Positions 35,923 to 44,201 are shown, numbered from the stretch's first letter. The stretch is 64,000 nucleotides of DNA from Nitrogeniibacter aestuarii (GCF_017309585.1 NZ_CP071321.1:62001-126000), one strand, 5' to 3'. Numbers and translations are program-made. Notes: generated by a model not told the origin, from the letters alone.

Positions 35923-36795
35923 ATGACCCAGACCCGAAATACCGCAGACATCCGCGCCTTCTTCGACGAGGACACCAACACCGTCACCCATGTGGTGAGT
36001 GACCCGGCCACCAAGAGCGCGGCCATCATCGACAGCGTGCTCGACTTCGACCCCAAGTCGGGCCGGACCTCGCATGAACACGCCAATGAAGTCATCGACT
36101 ACGTGCGCCGTGCGGAACTGCAGGTCGAATGGCTGCTCGAGACCCATGCCCACGCTGACCACCTCTCGGCTGCGCCCTATCTGAAAGCCCATGTGGGCGG
36201 CAAGATCGCCATCGGCGCGCATATTCGCGATGTGCAGGGCGTGTTCAGCAAGATCTTCAACGCCCCCGACATCAGCGGCACCGGCGTGGAATTCGACGTG
36301 TTGTTCGAAGACGGTGAGCGTTTCGCCATCGGCGAGCTGGAGGTGGAGGTGATGCACACCCCCGGCCATACCCCCGCCTGCCTCACCTACGTGATCGGGC
36401 CGGACGCCTTTGTGGGCGACACCCTGTTCATGCCCGACTATGGCACCGCCCGATGCGATTTCCCCGGTGGCGACGCGGCCACCCTGTACCGCTCCATCCG
36501 CAAGGTGCTGTCGCTGCCGCCCGAGACCCGGCTGCACCTGTGCCACGACTACCCGCCCGATGATCGCGAACCGGAATGGGTGTGCACCGTGGCCGACCAG
36601 CGCGAAAACAGCGTGCATATCGCCGATGGCGTGACCGAGGCCGAATTCGTGAAGATGCGCGAAGCGCGCGACGCCACCCTGGACATGCCGCGCCTCATCC
36701 TGCCCTCGGTGCAGGTGAACGTGCGCGCCGGCAATCTGCCGCCGCCCGAAGACAACGGCGTCAGCTATCTCAAGCTGCCCATGAACCTGCTCTGA
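35923..36795 (+). CDS. MBL-fold metallo-hydrolase, persulfide-dioxygenase/ETHE1-like
   Basis: 290 aa from ATG 35923 behind GGAGATCAG. Metallo-beta-lactamase core: H75-x-H77-x-D79-H80 (ETHAHADHLSAA), HTPGHTPACLTY, FVGDTLFMPDYGTARCDFPGGD and LCHDYPP. These are the features of ETHE1/Blh persulfide dioxygenases, which oxidise glutathione persulfide to sulfite. The TauE/SafE gene 10 bp downstream fits export of the sulfite made. Confidence 0.88.
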   Translation: MTQTRNTADIRAFFDEDTNTVTHVVSDPATKSAAIIDSVLDFDPKSGRTSHEHANEVIDYVRRAELQVEWLLETHAHADHLSAAPYLKAHVGGKIAIGAHIRDVQGVFSKIFNAPDISGTGVEFDVLFEDGERFAIGELEVEVMHTPGHTPACLTYVIGPDAFVGDTLFMPDYGTARCDFPGGDAATLYRSIRKVLSLPPETRLHLCHDYPPDDREPEWVCTVADQRENSVHIADGVTEAEFVKMREARDATLDMPRLILPSVQVNVRAGNLPPPEDNGVSYLKLPMNLL

Positions 36796-36805
36796 CCCCC
36801 AGACG

Positions 36806-37615
36806 ATGAACGAGACCCTCGTCCTGGCCGGCGTGCTTGGCGGTGCCATTGGCGCGCTGCTGGGGCTGACCGGCGCAGGTGGCGGGGTGCTGGCCATACC
36901 CGCGCTCATGCTCGGGCTCGGGCTCGGGCTGACCGAAGCGGTGCCGGTCTCGCTCGCCGCCGTGGCCCTGGCCGCCACGCTGGGCGCCGTGGTCGGCCTG
37001 CGCAAGGGCATCGTGCGCTATCGCGCCGCCATGCTCATGGCAGCCCTGGGCATGGTGAGTGCGCCCGTCGGGCTGTGGCTGGGGCATGAGATCCCCCAGA
37101 CCGTGCTCACCGTCGTCTTCTGCCTGCTCATGCTCTACATCGCCGCGCGCATGCTGCGCAAACGGCCGGCCCCCGCGCCGGGCGAGGCCTGCCTGGTCGA
37201 GGAGCGCAACTGCATGCTCGACCCGCTCACCGGTCGCTTCAAGTGGAACACCCGCTGCTCCTTCACCTTGGGGCTTATCGGCTGCACCGCCGGCCTGTTC
37301 ACCGGCATGCTCGGCGTCGGCGGCGGCTTTCTCATCGTGCCGGCCTTCCGCCAGTTCTCCGACCTCTCCATGCAGGCCGCCAGCGCCACCTCACTGGCTG
37401 TCATCGCCCTGGTCTCGGCCTCCACGGCTACCGGCAGCCTGCTGCACGGCGGCGGTTTCGACAGCACCGGACTGACCTTCATTGTCGCCACGGCCACTGG
37501 TCTCATGGTGGCGCGGGCGTTCTCCGCGCGCATTCCGGAGCACTGGCTTCAGCGGGGCTTGGGGGTGGTGATTCTGGCGGTGGCGGTGGTGTGGTTGGGG
37601 AAGCAGTTTGTTTGA
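36806..37615 (+). CDS. TauE/SafE-family sulfite/sulfonate exporter
   Basis: 269 aa, seven to eight helices with two internally similar halves: GAIGALLGLTGAGGGVLAIPAL at residues about 10-35 and GLFTGMLGVGGGFLIVPAF at about 163-182, the TauE/SafE repeat motif. It follows the persulfide-dioxygenase-like gene by 10 bp and is likely cotranscribed. Function probably sulfite or thiosulfate export. Confidence 0.88.
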   Translation: MNETLVLAGVLGGAIGALLGLTGAGGGVLAIPALMLGLGLGLTEAVPVSLAAVALAATLGAVVGLRKGIVRYRAAMLMAALGMVSAPVGLWLGHEIPQTVLTVVFCLLMLYIAARMLRKRPAPAPGEACLVEERNCMLDPLTGRFKWNTRCSFTLGLIGCTAGLFTGMLGVGGGFLIVPAFRQFSDLSMQAASATSLAVIALVSASTATGSLLHGGGFDSTGLTFIVATATGLMVARAFSARIPEHWLQRGLGVVILAVAVVWLGKQFV

Positions 37616-37640
37616 GCTGACTGCCCGGTCGCGCAATCAC

Positions 37641-37820
37641 GTAGGGTGCGCTAGGCGAAGCCGTAGCGCACCAATCGGTGGTGGATAAACAAATGCCGCC
37701 CGAAGTCGAGCGGCATTTGAGAAGGCACATGTGGCGCGGGCCGGGTTTTCGATAGGTGACGGAGTCCCGGGTTGAGACGCCGAATGGTGCGTTACGGCTG
37801 ACGCCTAACTCACCCTACGG
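37641..37820. repeat. Inverted REP-like intergenic repeats and hairpin
   Basis: The stretch 37616-37958 has no gene. It holds two inverted related copies of a GTAGGGTGCGYTAGGCG...CGCACCAAT element (37641-37675 on the + strand, 37783-37820 on the - strand), and between them a hairpin AAATGCCGC / GCGGCATTT (37691-37718). A third, degenerate copy follows near 37838. Such GTAGGGTGCG elements are common intergenic repeats in betaproteobacteria. Confidence 0.6.
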
Positions 37821-37958
37821 AGTCCGCCTTACGCGCGTTAACTCACCATTGGCGGTGTAGAAACGAAGCCCTCGCGAGGCCGAGCGGCATTCGGGAAACC
37901 AGCTCAATGGTGCGTCTGCGACTTCAAATGGCGAAGAAGTCCGGACTCGTGATGCGCA

Positions 37959-38534
37959 TTACGTGCCTTGGAGAAACTCTGCCGCTGCCCGAGTGACGAA
38001 GTACTTTTTGCTTCCTTTGCTCCCAAATTCTAAACGAACGAGACCAGCCGACAAGAGCGACTCCAGATCGTCTTTGATAAACCGACGGTCATCGTATTTT
38101 ATTCTTCCCCCTAAACCTCCAATAAGGGGATATTCGTCAGGTTTTCCTGTGTAGACCTTATATTCCATAAAGTATTCAGCACCCGACTCTACAAGTTGCT
38201 TGAGAATTGAGACGGCTTGCTTCGATAGCATGGGTTTCGAATTTAGCAACCTAGCGAGGTTTCCAAATCCCTCGAATTCGCTTGCTAGATGTGCTATCCG
38301 GCTATCGAGTTGCGAAAGCCGTTCGACGAGAATCGCATGGTTTGTCGCGAGCAATGCCGAGAGTTCCTTGGATAAGAGTGAATGCCGCTCTATAGAATTG
38401 GCGATCGACTCGTAGTGACTCTCTTTTAGCCATGACGTGAATTCGGTTAGCTCCGTCCCAGATCGCTCAGCCTTGTAACTGGAGAGAAGTCCAACAATCG
38501 TCGCGAAGGTGCCAGCTGCGGTTAAAGGATCCAT
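37959..38534 (-). CDS. Hypothetical protein with C-terminal winged-helix-like region
   Basis: 191 aa from ATG 38534, which has GGGAGAAAGC upstream; the frame is open to 38591. An N-terminal hydrophobic helix (AAGTFATIVGLLSSYKAE) is followed by a long heptad-rich segment (about residues 30-95) and a C-terminal block with DDRRFIKDDLESLLSAGLVRLEFGSKGSKKYFVTRAAAEFL that looks like a winged helix. Codon use is visibly AT-richer than the surroundings, suggesting horizontal acquisition. Function unknown. Confidence 0.62.
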   Translation of the reverse strand: MDPLTAAGTFATIVGLLSSYKAERSGTELTEFTSWLKESHYESIANSIERHSLLSKELSALLATNHAILVERLSQLDSRIAHLASEFEGFGNLARLLNSKPMLSKQAVSILKQLVESGAEYFMEYKVYTGKPDEYPLIGGLGGRIKYDDRRFIKDDLESLLSAGLVRLEFGSKGSKKYFVTRAAAEFLQGT

Positions 38535-38630
38535 GCTTTCTCCCATGGAAAACGTTGTTTTGAGAGGTCTGAGCGGACTTCTGACGCACATGCTGACGGA
38601 TGATGAGCCGAGCCTCGGACGGAACGCGAT

Positions 38631-38966
38631 TTATGGCACTGAACTCTCAGAAAGCTCTGACAAAGCCTGTTCCAGCAATCTCGTAAGTTTCGCATACGGA
38701 TAGAACACAGTGCCGATTCCGGAACCCCCGTTTTCATACGCCAAGCAGATATTTCTGCCGAGTGATCTTTCTCCGCTAAGGGAGGCTGTTCCGTTAATGC
38801 CGTCGACTGAAATCAGTTTTTGGCCCAAATGACCCATGTTGATAATCGCTAAAGCATCCTCTTCGAAAAACGACAAACCCAGAAAGCAACTTTCGTCATT
38901 TCGCAAATCGAAGAGCACGCGAATGCGGCGGTGTTCAACGAAGACTTCGTACCTAGTTTCGTCCAT
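38631..38966 (-). CDS. Hypothetical protein
   Basis: 111 aa from ATG 38966 (an upstream ATG at 38990 is possible but has no ribosome site). Mainly beta, with VEHRRIRVLFDLRNDESCFLGLSFFEEDALAIINMG and a C-terminal helix LTRLLEQALSELSES. No family recognised. It shares the low GC content and strand of the gene at 37959, 96 bp away, and may form a pair with it. Confidence 0.5.
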   Translation of the reverse strand: MDETRYEVFVEHRRIRVLFDLRNDESCFLGLSFFEEDALAIINMGHLGQKLISVDGINGTASLSGERSLGRNICLAYENGGSGIGTVFYPYAKLTRLLEQALSELSESSVP

Positions 38967-39204
38967 GTGTTTTCCAAGTTTGTTCCGCATGGGGTTACAT
39001 AGTGCCCCGGCGCAACGCCCTAAGCAATCCCAAATGACTATTCTTCCCTACCTGTTGCCGACTGCTTTGGCCGACCGCTGGGCAGCGCGAGTAGGGCCGA
39101 AGAGCGAAGCGTCATCCGCCAATTTGAAGCGCGTCGTACTCGATCCGAAGAATGGCGCCTTTGGCGCTCTTCATGCCCACGCGACCGAAGCGTTTGCGCG
39201 TGCG

Positions 39205-39435
39205 TCAAAACCCGTGAAACACCAGATCCACCGCCGCGACCAGTTCGCCATGGCGGGCACTGGCGTCCAGCACCGGTTGCTTCAATTCCGAAGCGCGAAT
39301 GGCGGCCATGAACTGCGTGACCATGACGTAGGGTTCGCCGTCGATATTGAACAAGGGGTTGAGCGTGCTGGCCGGCTTCGGGGCGTCGCTTGCATGCATG
39401 AGCGGCGCGACCACGCGGGTGTTGAGCTGGCCCAT
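39205..39435 (-). pseudogene. CcdB-family toxin, N-terminally truncated
   Basis: 76 codons matching the C-terminal three-quarters of CcdB: LNTRVVAPLM, PLFNIDGEPYVMVTQFMAAI, and the terminal AVDLVFHGF. Full CcdB is about 100 aa and begins with a M-x-x-F-D-V-Y-type strand, which is missing. The frame stays open further upstream (to beyond 39530) but reads unrelated sequence. The break is close to the palindromic repeat at 39526. No CcdA antitoxin is found, so this is a relic. Confidence 0.65.
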
Positions 39436-39525
39436 GAGGTCGTGCGCGGTGCACCGCGACGGTGGATCGACGTCGGCGGTTGGATCGTGGTTTTTCGCAA
39501 GATGAGTGAAGCCGCCGCGTCCACT

Positions 39526-39546
39526 CCTCCCCCTTCAAGGGGGAGG
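39526..39546. repeat. Palindromic repeat, left end of DUF559 element
   Basis: CCTCCCCCTT-C-AAGGGGGAGG, a 10-bp inverted repeat with one central base, followed by GGGAGGGGGATGGGTC. One of a family of dispersed repeats (also at 39960, 60549, 60622, 63913). The TGA stop of the DUF559 gene (39535-39537) lies inside the palindrome centre. Confidence 0.8.
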
Positions 39547-39906
39547 CTGGGAGGGGGATGGGTCAAGCGCCAGGTAAATCGCTTCGACCACCGCGTCCGT
39601 CTGGCAGAGGACGTCGTTGTTCCAGAACCTGAGCACCCGGAATCCGGCTCGCTCGAGCATGTCGGTTCTTGCATGGTCGTACGCCTGCTGGTCGGCGTGT
39701 TGGCCGCCGTCCACCTCGACAACGAGTTTGTGCTCCAGACAGACAAAATCGAGAAAGTACGGGCCAAAGGGATGTTGGCGTCGGAATTTGGCGCCTAGCT
39801 GCTTCGCGCGAAGCCGTCGCCAGAGCGCGTGCTCAGCGTCCGTCATGGACGCGCGGAGGGTTTGCGAAAGCTTTGTGCCATGGGTGTGGCTGGATCGGGT
39901 TAGCAT
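39535..39906 (-). CDS. DUF559-family endonuclease-like protein
   Basis: 123 aa. DUF559/Vsr-like fold: MTDAEHALWRRLRAKQLGAKFRRQHPFGPYFLDFVCLEHKLVVEVDGGQHADQQAYDHARTDMLERAGFRVLRFWNNDVL. The FxxDFVC and VEVDGGQH residues are the presumed catalytic acids. The C-terminal PSPSQPPP tail and stop are encoded by the bracketing repeat. Together with the inverted copy at 39917-39978 the gene is enclosed in a 453-bp unit that looks mobile. The start may instead be the internal Met before TDAEHALW. Confidence 0.85.
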   Translation of the reverse strand: MLTRSSHTHGTKLSQTLRASMTDAEHALWRRLRAKQLGAKFRRQHPFGPYFLDFVCLEHKLVVEVDGGQHADQQAYDHARTDMLERAGFRVLRFWNNDVLCQTDAVVEAIYLALDPSPSQPPP

Positions 39907-39916
39907 ATGGCATAGA

Positions 39917-39978
39917 TTAACCCCATCCCCACCCCAATTAACCCCATCCCCACCCCAACCCTCCCCTTGAAGGGGAGG
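39917..39978. repeat. Palindromic repeat and 21-bp tandem duplication, right end of DUF559 element
   Basis: Two exact 21-bp copies of a TTAACCCCATCCCC...CAA unit (39917-39937 and 39938-39958) followed by the palindrome CCTCCCCTTGAAGGGGAGG (39960-39978). It is the inverted counterpart of the left-end repeat. Confidence 0.8.
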
Positions 39979-40068
39979 GGGTCTGGTCCGTGCGGGGTAA
40001 TTGTGTGCGTCCGGAGTTCCCCGACTTGTCGGTCATCGTTGCGTGGGCCAGGCTTCTGACCTTGCCAT

Positions 40069-40092
40069 AAAAAAACCCGGCACACGGCCGGG
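40069..40092 (-). terminator. Rho-independent terminator of the Rieske operon
   Basis: On the minus strand, CCCGGC-CGTGT-GCCGGG followed by seven T, 25 bp past the Rieske gene stop. Confidence 0.85.
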
Positions 40093-40116
40093 TCAAGGAC
40101 TGAAGCAGTCAGGAAT

Positions 40117-41214
40117 TCAGTGGGCAGGCGCCAGCGCGGGCGTCTTGGCTTCGGCCTTTTCCGCTTTCGCCTTTTGCTCCGCATCGATCATCTGTTGCAG
40201 CAGACGACGCACCCGCACCGGGCCCAGATCCGAGCTGATCAGTACCGGGCAGAGGGCGAAGAAGTCGGTGGTGCCCATGTTCTTGTGCACTTCGGTGAGG
40301 ATCGGCCCGTCTTCGTTGGCGAAGGCGCCGTGCATGGCTTCAATCTTCATCTTGTTGAAGTCGGCATCCTCTTCAATGTGATTACGTCGCGTGGCGAAGA
40401 AGTAGTGGGTGTTGTCCGCGTCTTCCGGCGTGCAGGCGTGCAGGTCGTACTGGCCGACGGTGTGCTCGTAGTCGAGCGGGGCGTTGTCGTCCTGGGTGGC
40501 GCCGATGGTCAGTTGCAGGTTGGTGGGGGCGGACCAGGTCACGCGCACGAAGTGGCGGGCTTCCACGCCCGGCTCGGCCAGGAAGTCGTTGAAGATCAGC
40601 ATGGGCGGGGTCTGCGACCAGTTCCACTGCACCGCCACTTGGCCGTTGTTCTCTTCCAGCTTGGGGATCATGGGCGAGAGCTGGCCACGGGTGGTGATGA
40701 TCTCGCCGTGCACATGGTCCACATGCGACAGGTCCATCACGTTGTCGGTGATCAGCTCGTAGTAGCAGGGCCACTTCATGTAGGTGTGGGCAATGCCGTT
40801 GTCGTGGCCGATGTCCAGGGTGCCGAAGTCGGGCAGGGCGGATTCGTCCGCCGGTTGGTCGCCCATCCAGATCCAGATGAAGCCGTGGCGCTCGAGCAGA
40901 GGGTAGCTCTTCACCTGTGCGGCCGCCGGGATCTTCTGGTTGCCGTGCGGGTTCCTGGTGCACTTGCCGCTGCAATCGAAGGTGAGGCCGTGGTAGGGGC
41001 ACACCACCGCGTCGCCGTCGCGCTTGCCCATCGACAGGGGCACGAAGCGGTGCGGGCAGCGGTCGTAGAGGGCCACGGGCGTGCCGTCGGCCTTGCGGTA
41101 GATCACCACCGGGGTTTCAAGCAGGGTGCGCTTGAACAGGGCTTCGCCTTCCACTTCGGTGGACAGGGCGGCCACATACCAGGTGTTCATCAGGTACTTG
41201 TGCTGTGTCTCCAT
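40117..41214 (-). CDS. Rieske non-heme iron oxygenase, VanA-like
   Basis: 365 aa. N-terminal Rieske cluster: C53-P-H55 ... C72-P-Y-H75-G; mononuclear iron region ELITDNVMDLSHVDHVHG (about residues 153-170) with the His pair and Asp bridge. Closest in layout to vanillate O-demethylase oxygenase and related phenoxy/aryl O-dealkylases. The reductase is encoded 44 bp upstream in the same operon. The A/K/E-rich tail is unusual. Substrate not determined; the sigma-54 promoter and V4R-type activator suggest an aromatic inducer. Confidence 0.88.
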   Translation of the reverse strand: METQHKYLMNTWYVAALSTEVEGEALFKRTLLETPVVIYRKADGTPVALYDRCPHRFVPLSMGKRDGDAVVCPYHGLTFDCSGKCTRNPHGNQKIPAAAQVKSYPLLERHGFIWIWMGDQPADESALPDFGTLDIGHDNGIAHTYMKWPCYYELITDNVMDLSHVDHVHGEIITTRGQLSPMIPKLEENNGQVAVQWNWSQTPPMLIFNDFLAEPGVEARHFVRVTWSAPTNLQLTIGATQDDNAPLDYEHTVGQYDLHACTPEDADNTHYFFATRRNHIEEDADFNKMKIEAMHGAFANEDGPILTEVHKNMGTTDFFALCPVLISSDLGPVRVRRLLQQMIDAEQKAKAEKAEAKTPALAPAH

Positions 41215-41257
41215 GGTCTTTTTCTCTCTTGTGTTGATGCGTGGATGGGGTTGGGGA

Positions 41258-42223
41258 TTACAGGTCGAGCAGCAACTTGCCCTTGCCGCGCGAGCAGCAC
41301 GGGGTGAACTGGTTGTTGGCCTGGTGTTCCGCGTCGGTCAGGAACATGTCGCGGTGGTCCGGTTCGCCGTCGAGCACGCGGGTGAGGCAGGTGCCGCAGA
41401 TGCCCTGCTCGCACGACAGCGGCACGTCGAAGCCGGCTGCGTGCAGGGCGACGATGGCGGTCTGCTCGGCGCCGACGCGAATCGACTGGCCGGTGCTGTT
41501 GATCACCATCTCGAAGCTGCCGTCGTCGCTGGTGTCGATGGCGGGGGCGGAGAAGCGCTCGGAATGTACGTTGGCCTCGGCCCAGCCGGCGGCGCGGGCG
41601 GTGTCGATGACGTGGTCCATGAAGCCGTTGGGGCCGCACACATACAGGTGCGTGCCGGTTTCCGGCGTGGCAAGGAGGGCGGCCGTGTCGAGCTTGCCGG
41701 CCTCGGGCAGATCGTCGTGATAGACATGCACCCGGTCAGCCCAGGGGGCGGTGGCGAGTCGGTCCAGATACGCCGCGCGGTGCCTGGTGCGGCTGCAGTA
41801 GTGCAGCTCGAAGTCGGCACCGGACGCATGCAGGGCCTCGGCCATAGCAATGATCGGGGTGATGCCGATGCCGCCCGCGAACAGCAGCGAGCGTTGCGCG
41901 TCGGTGGCCAGCGGAAAGAGGTTGCGCGGCAGGCTGATCTCGAGGGTGTCGCCTTCGTGCAGGTCGTCGTGCACACAGGCGGAGCCGCCACGACTGGCCG
42001 GGTCGCGCAGGATGCCCAGCTCGTAGCCGGCATCGGTCTGGCGGGCAATGGAGTACTGGCGGATCAGGCCGTTGGGCAGGTGCAGGTCGATATGGGCACC
42101 GGGCTCGGCCGGGGGCAGGGGCTCGCCATCGGCGGAAGCCAGGGTCAGGCCGATGATGTCGTCGGCCAGCCTGGCTCGGTGAGCGATGCGGGCCTGAAGG
42201 CGCAATTCGTTGCTTGCGTTCAT
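41258..42223 (-). CDS. PDR/VanB-family oxidoreductase (FMN and 2Fe-2S)
   Basis: 321 aa from ATG 42223 behind GGAGACACC. N-terminal ferredoxin-reductase-type FMN domain with RQYSIARQT, NAD-binding domain with LLFAGGIGITPIIAMAEAL and VCGPNGFMDHV, and C-terminal plant-type 2Fe-2S domain with C-E-Q-G-I-C-G-T-C and a later C-C-S. It passes electrons from NAD(P)H to the Rieske oxygenase. Upstream gene of the two-gene operon, so the reductase is translated first. Confidence 0.9.
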   Translation of the reverse strand: MNASNELRLQARIAHRARLADDIIGLTLASADGEPLPPAEPGAHIDLHLPNGLIRQYSIARQTDAGYELGILRDPASRGGSACVHDDLHEGDTLEISLPRNLFPLATDAQRSLLFAGGIGITPIIAMAEALHASGADFELHYCSRTRHRAAYLDRLATAPWADRVHVYHDDLPEAGKLDTAALLATPETGTHLYVCGPNGFMDHVIDTARAAGWAEANVHSERFSAPAIDTSDDGSFEMVINSTGQSIRVGAEQTAIVALHAAGFDVPLSCEQGICGTCLTRVLDGEPDHRDMFLTDAEHQANNQFTPCCSRGKGKLLLDL

Positions 42224-42294
42224 GGGTGTCTCCTCCATGGGCGTGTGTCGCGGCCGATCTAGGTGTCGGCACTGCGTGTGTGGAGAACGCTTAC

Positions 42295-42309
42295 GCAATC
42301 GATGTGCCA
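42295..42309 (-). promoter_or_regulatory. Sigma-54 (-24/-12) promoter for the Rieske operon
   Basis: Minus-strand TGGCAC-ATCGA-TTGC, a match to the sigma-54 consensus TGGCACRNNNNTTGC at every fixed position. Predicted start near 42283, giving a 60-nt leader before ATG 42223. Confidence 0.85.
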
Positions 42310-42430
42310 GCGGGCACGCCGCAGGCCGGAAATGCCCATGGGGCGGGGTGTTGCGGCGATCAGTCGGGTCTATCCGGCCATCAGGAAAATGAATTGATGC
42401 CCTAAAACAGGCAGCTCGGTGTGTTTGATT

Positions 42431-42446
42431 TCATGCAACTGCATGA
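42431..42446. promoter_or_regulatory. Candidate upstream activator site for the sigma-54 activator
   Basis: TCATGCA-AC-TGCATGA, a 7-bp inverted repeat with a 2-bp centre. It is centred about 155 bp upstream of the predicted start of the Rieske operon, a normal enhancer distance, and 41 bp before the activator's own ATG. Confidence 0.6.
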
Positions 42447-42479
42447 GATGATGAAATCCAGTCTCAATCCGGACCGCCC

Positions 42480-44201
42480 ATGTCGCCGACCCGTTCCGCC
42501 TTCGAACTGCATGCCCACGCCGAGCGCGATGAGTTCATCGCCCGGCACCTGCGCATGGCGCCCGACGAGGGCGAAATCCGCCTGTTCGATCAGCGCATGC
42601 TGCTCATGCACGGATACTCGCTCGCGGCCCTGCGGCGCGAGCTGATCGAGCGCCTCGGGCTGGAAAAGACCCGTGAGCTGTTCACCCGCCTGGGCTATCA
42701 GCAGGGGGTGGAGGATTCACACCACCTGCGCGCGCAGGTGGGCGGTGACGTGGCGCAGGCCATGGCGCTGGGCCCGCGCCTGCGGGAAATTGAAGGTTTC
42801 GTGCGCAACCGGGCCGTGGAGCAGATGCAGTTCGACACCGAGTCCGGCCAGTTCCGGGGCGACTACTACTGGCAGTCGTCCTGGGAGGCGGAAACCCATC
42901 TGCGCGAGTTCGGCGTCAGCGGCACCCCGGCCTGCTGGATGATGGTGGGCTACGCCTGTGGCTACACCACGGCCATGATGGGGCGCCCGGTCATCTGGCG
43001 CGAGATCGAGTGCGTGGCCATGGGCCATGAGCGCTGCCGGGTGATCGGCCAGCCCATCGAAGAATGCGATGCCAACGACGAGGCACTGCGCTTTTTGCAG
43101 GTGGAGGATTTCATCTCCGCGCCGCGTCACCGTGCGGTCGTGGCGGGCGCAGACCTCGGCCCCGCGAGCGACAGCGGCCTGCCCGATCTGGTCGGCGCCT
43201 CGGCGGGGTTCAATGCCGTGGCCTATCGACTCAAACGGGTGGCGCCCACCGATGCCACGGTGCTGTTCATGGGCGAGAGCGGCGTGGGCAAGGAGCGCTT
43301 CTCCAAGGCGCTGCACGCCATCGGCCCACGGGCGAGCCAGCCTTTTGTCTCGGTGAATTGCGCCGCCATACCGCAGGAGCTGGTGGAGGCCGAGCTGTTT
43401 GGCGTCGAGAAGGGGGCGTTCACCGGTGCCAATGCGGCACGGCCCGGTCGCTTCGAGCGCGCCAATGGCGGCACGCTATTCCTCGACGAGATTTCGTCGC
43501 TGCCCATGCATGCCCAGGGCAAGCTGCTGCGGGTGCTTCAGGAGGGCGAGGTCGAGCGCGTGGGTGACACCCAGGTGCGCAAAGTGGATGTGCGCATCGT
43601 CGCAGCCGCCAACCGGGACCTGCGCGAGGCGGTGAAGGCGGGCGAGTTTCGTGAGGACCTGTTCTTCCGCCTCAACGTGTTCCCCATCCTCATTCCGCCG
43701 CTGCGCGAGCGCCGCGAGGATATTCCCTTGCTGGTGAACGTGTTCATGCAGCGATATGCCCAGCGCTTCGGCAAGGGTATTGCCGGGGTGACCCGCCGGG
43801 CGACCGAAGCGCTGCAGGCCTACGACTGGTCGGGCAATGTGCGCGAGCTTGAGAACATGATCGAACGCGGCGTCATCCTCGCAGACGAGGGCGCCAGCCT
43901 GGATGTGCAGCATCTGTTCTCGGGCGGTGAGGTGCTGCCCGATCTGGCGCCCGCGACCGTCATGCCCCGATTGCCGCAGGCGGACGAGGCGCCCAGGCAG
44001 GCAAGCGATGCCGCGCCCATCGATACGGCCCAGCAGCAGCTGGATGCACTGCTGGCCGAGGCCGGCTCGCTCGATGGCATCGAGACCCTGATGATGCAGC
44101 ATGCCTTGCGCCAGACCGGCGGCAATGCCTCGGCGGCGGCGCGGCTGCTGGGGCTGGGGCGCGGCCAGTTCGAATACCGTCGCAAGAAGCGCGGGGTGTG
44201 A
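42480..44201 (+). CDS. Sigma-54-dependent activator, XylR/DmpR family (V4R sensor)
   Basis: 573 aa. Residues about 1-200: XylR_N plus V4R sensor domain with cysteines C152/C160 and C178/C186 near the zinc-binding positions. AAA+ domain: Walker A GESGVGKE 265-272, GAFTGA loop 312-317 that contacts sigma-54, Walker B GGTLFLDE 330-337, and sensor II. C-terminal Fis-type helix-turn-helix in GNASAAARLLGLGRGQFEYRRKK. Divergent from the Rieske operon, whose promoter is sigma-54 type; activator and target are a matching pair. The effector is likely an aromatic compound. Confidence 0.94.
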   Translation: MSPTRSAFELHAHAERDEFIARHLRMAPDEGEIRLFDQRMLLMHGYSLAALRRELIERLGLEKTRELFTRLGYQQGVEDSHHLRAQVGGDVAQAMALGPRLREIEGFVRNRAVEQMQFDTESGQFRGDYYWQSSWEAETHLREFGVSGTPACWMMVGYACGYTTAMMGRPVIWREIECVAMGHERCRVIGQPIEECDANDEALRFLQVEDFISAPRHRAVVAGADLGPASDSGLPDLVGASAGFNAVAYRLKRVAPTDATVLFMGESGVGKERFSKALHAIGPRASQPFVSVNCAAIPQELVEAELFGVEKGAFTGANAARPGRFERANGGTLFLDEISSLPMHAQGKLLRVLQEGEVERVGDTQVRKVDVRIVAAANRDLREAVKAGEFREDLFFRLNVFPILIPPLRERREDIPLLVNVFMQRYAQRFGKGIAGVTRRATEALQAYDWSGNVRELENMIERGVILADEGASLDVQHLFSGGEVLPDLAPATVMPRLPQADEAPRQASDAAPIDTAQQQLDALLAEAGSLDGIETLMMQHALRQTGGNASAAARLLGLGRGQFEYRRKKRGV

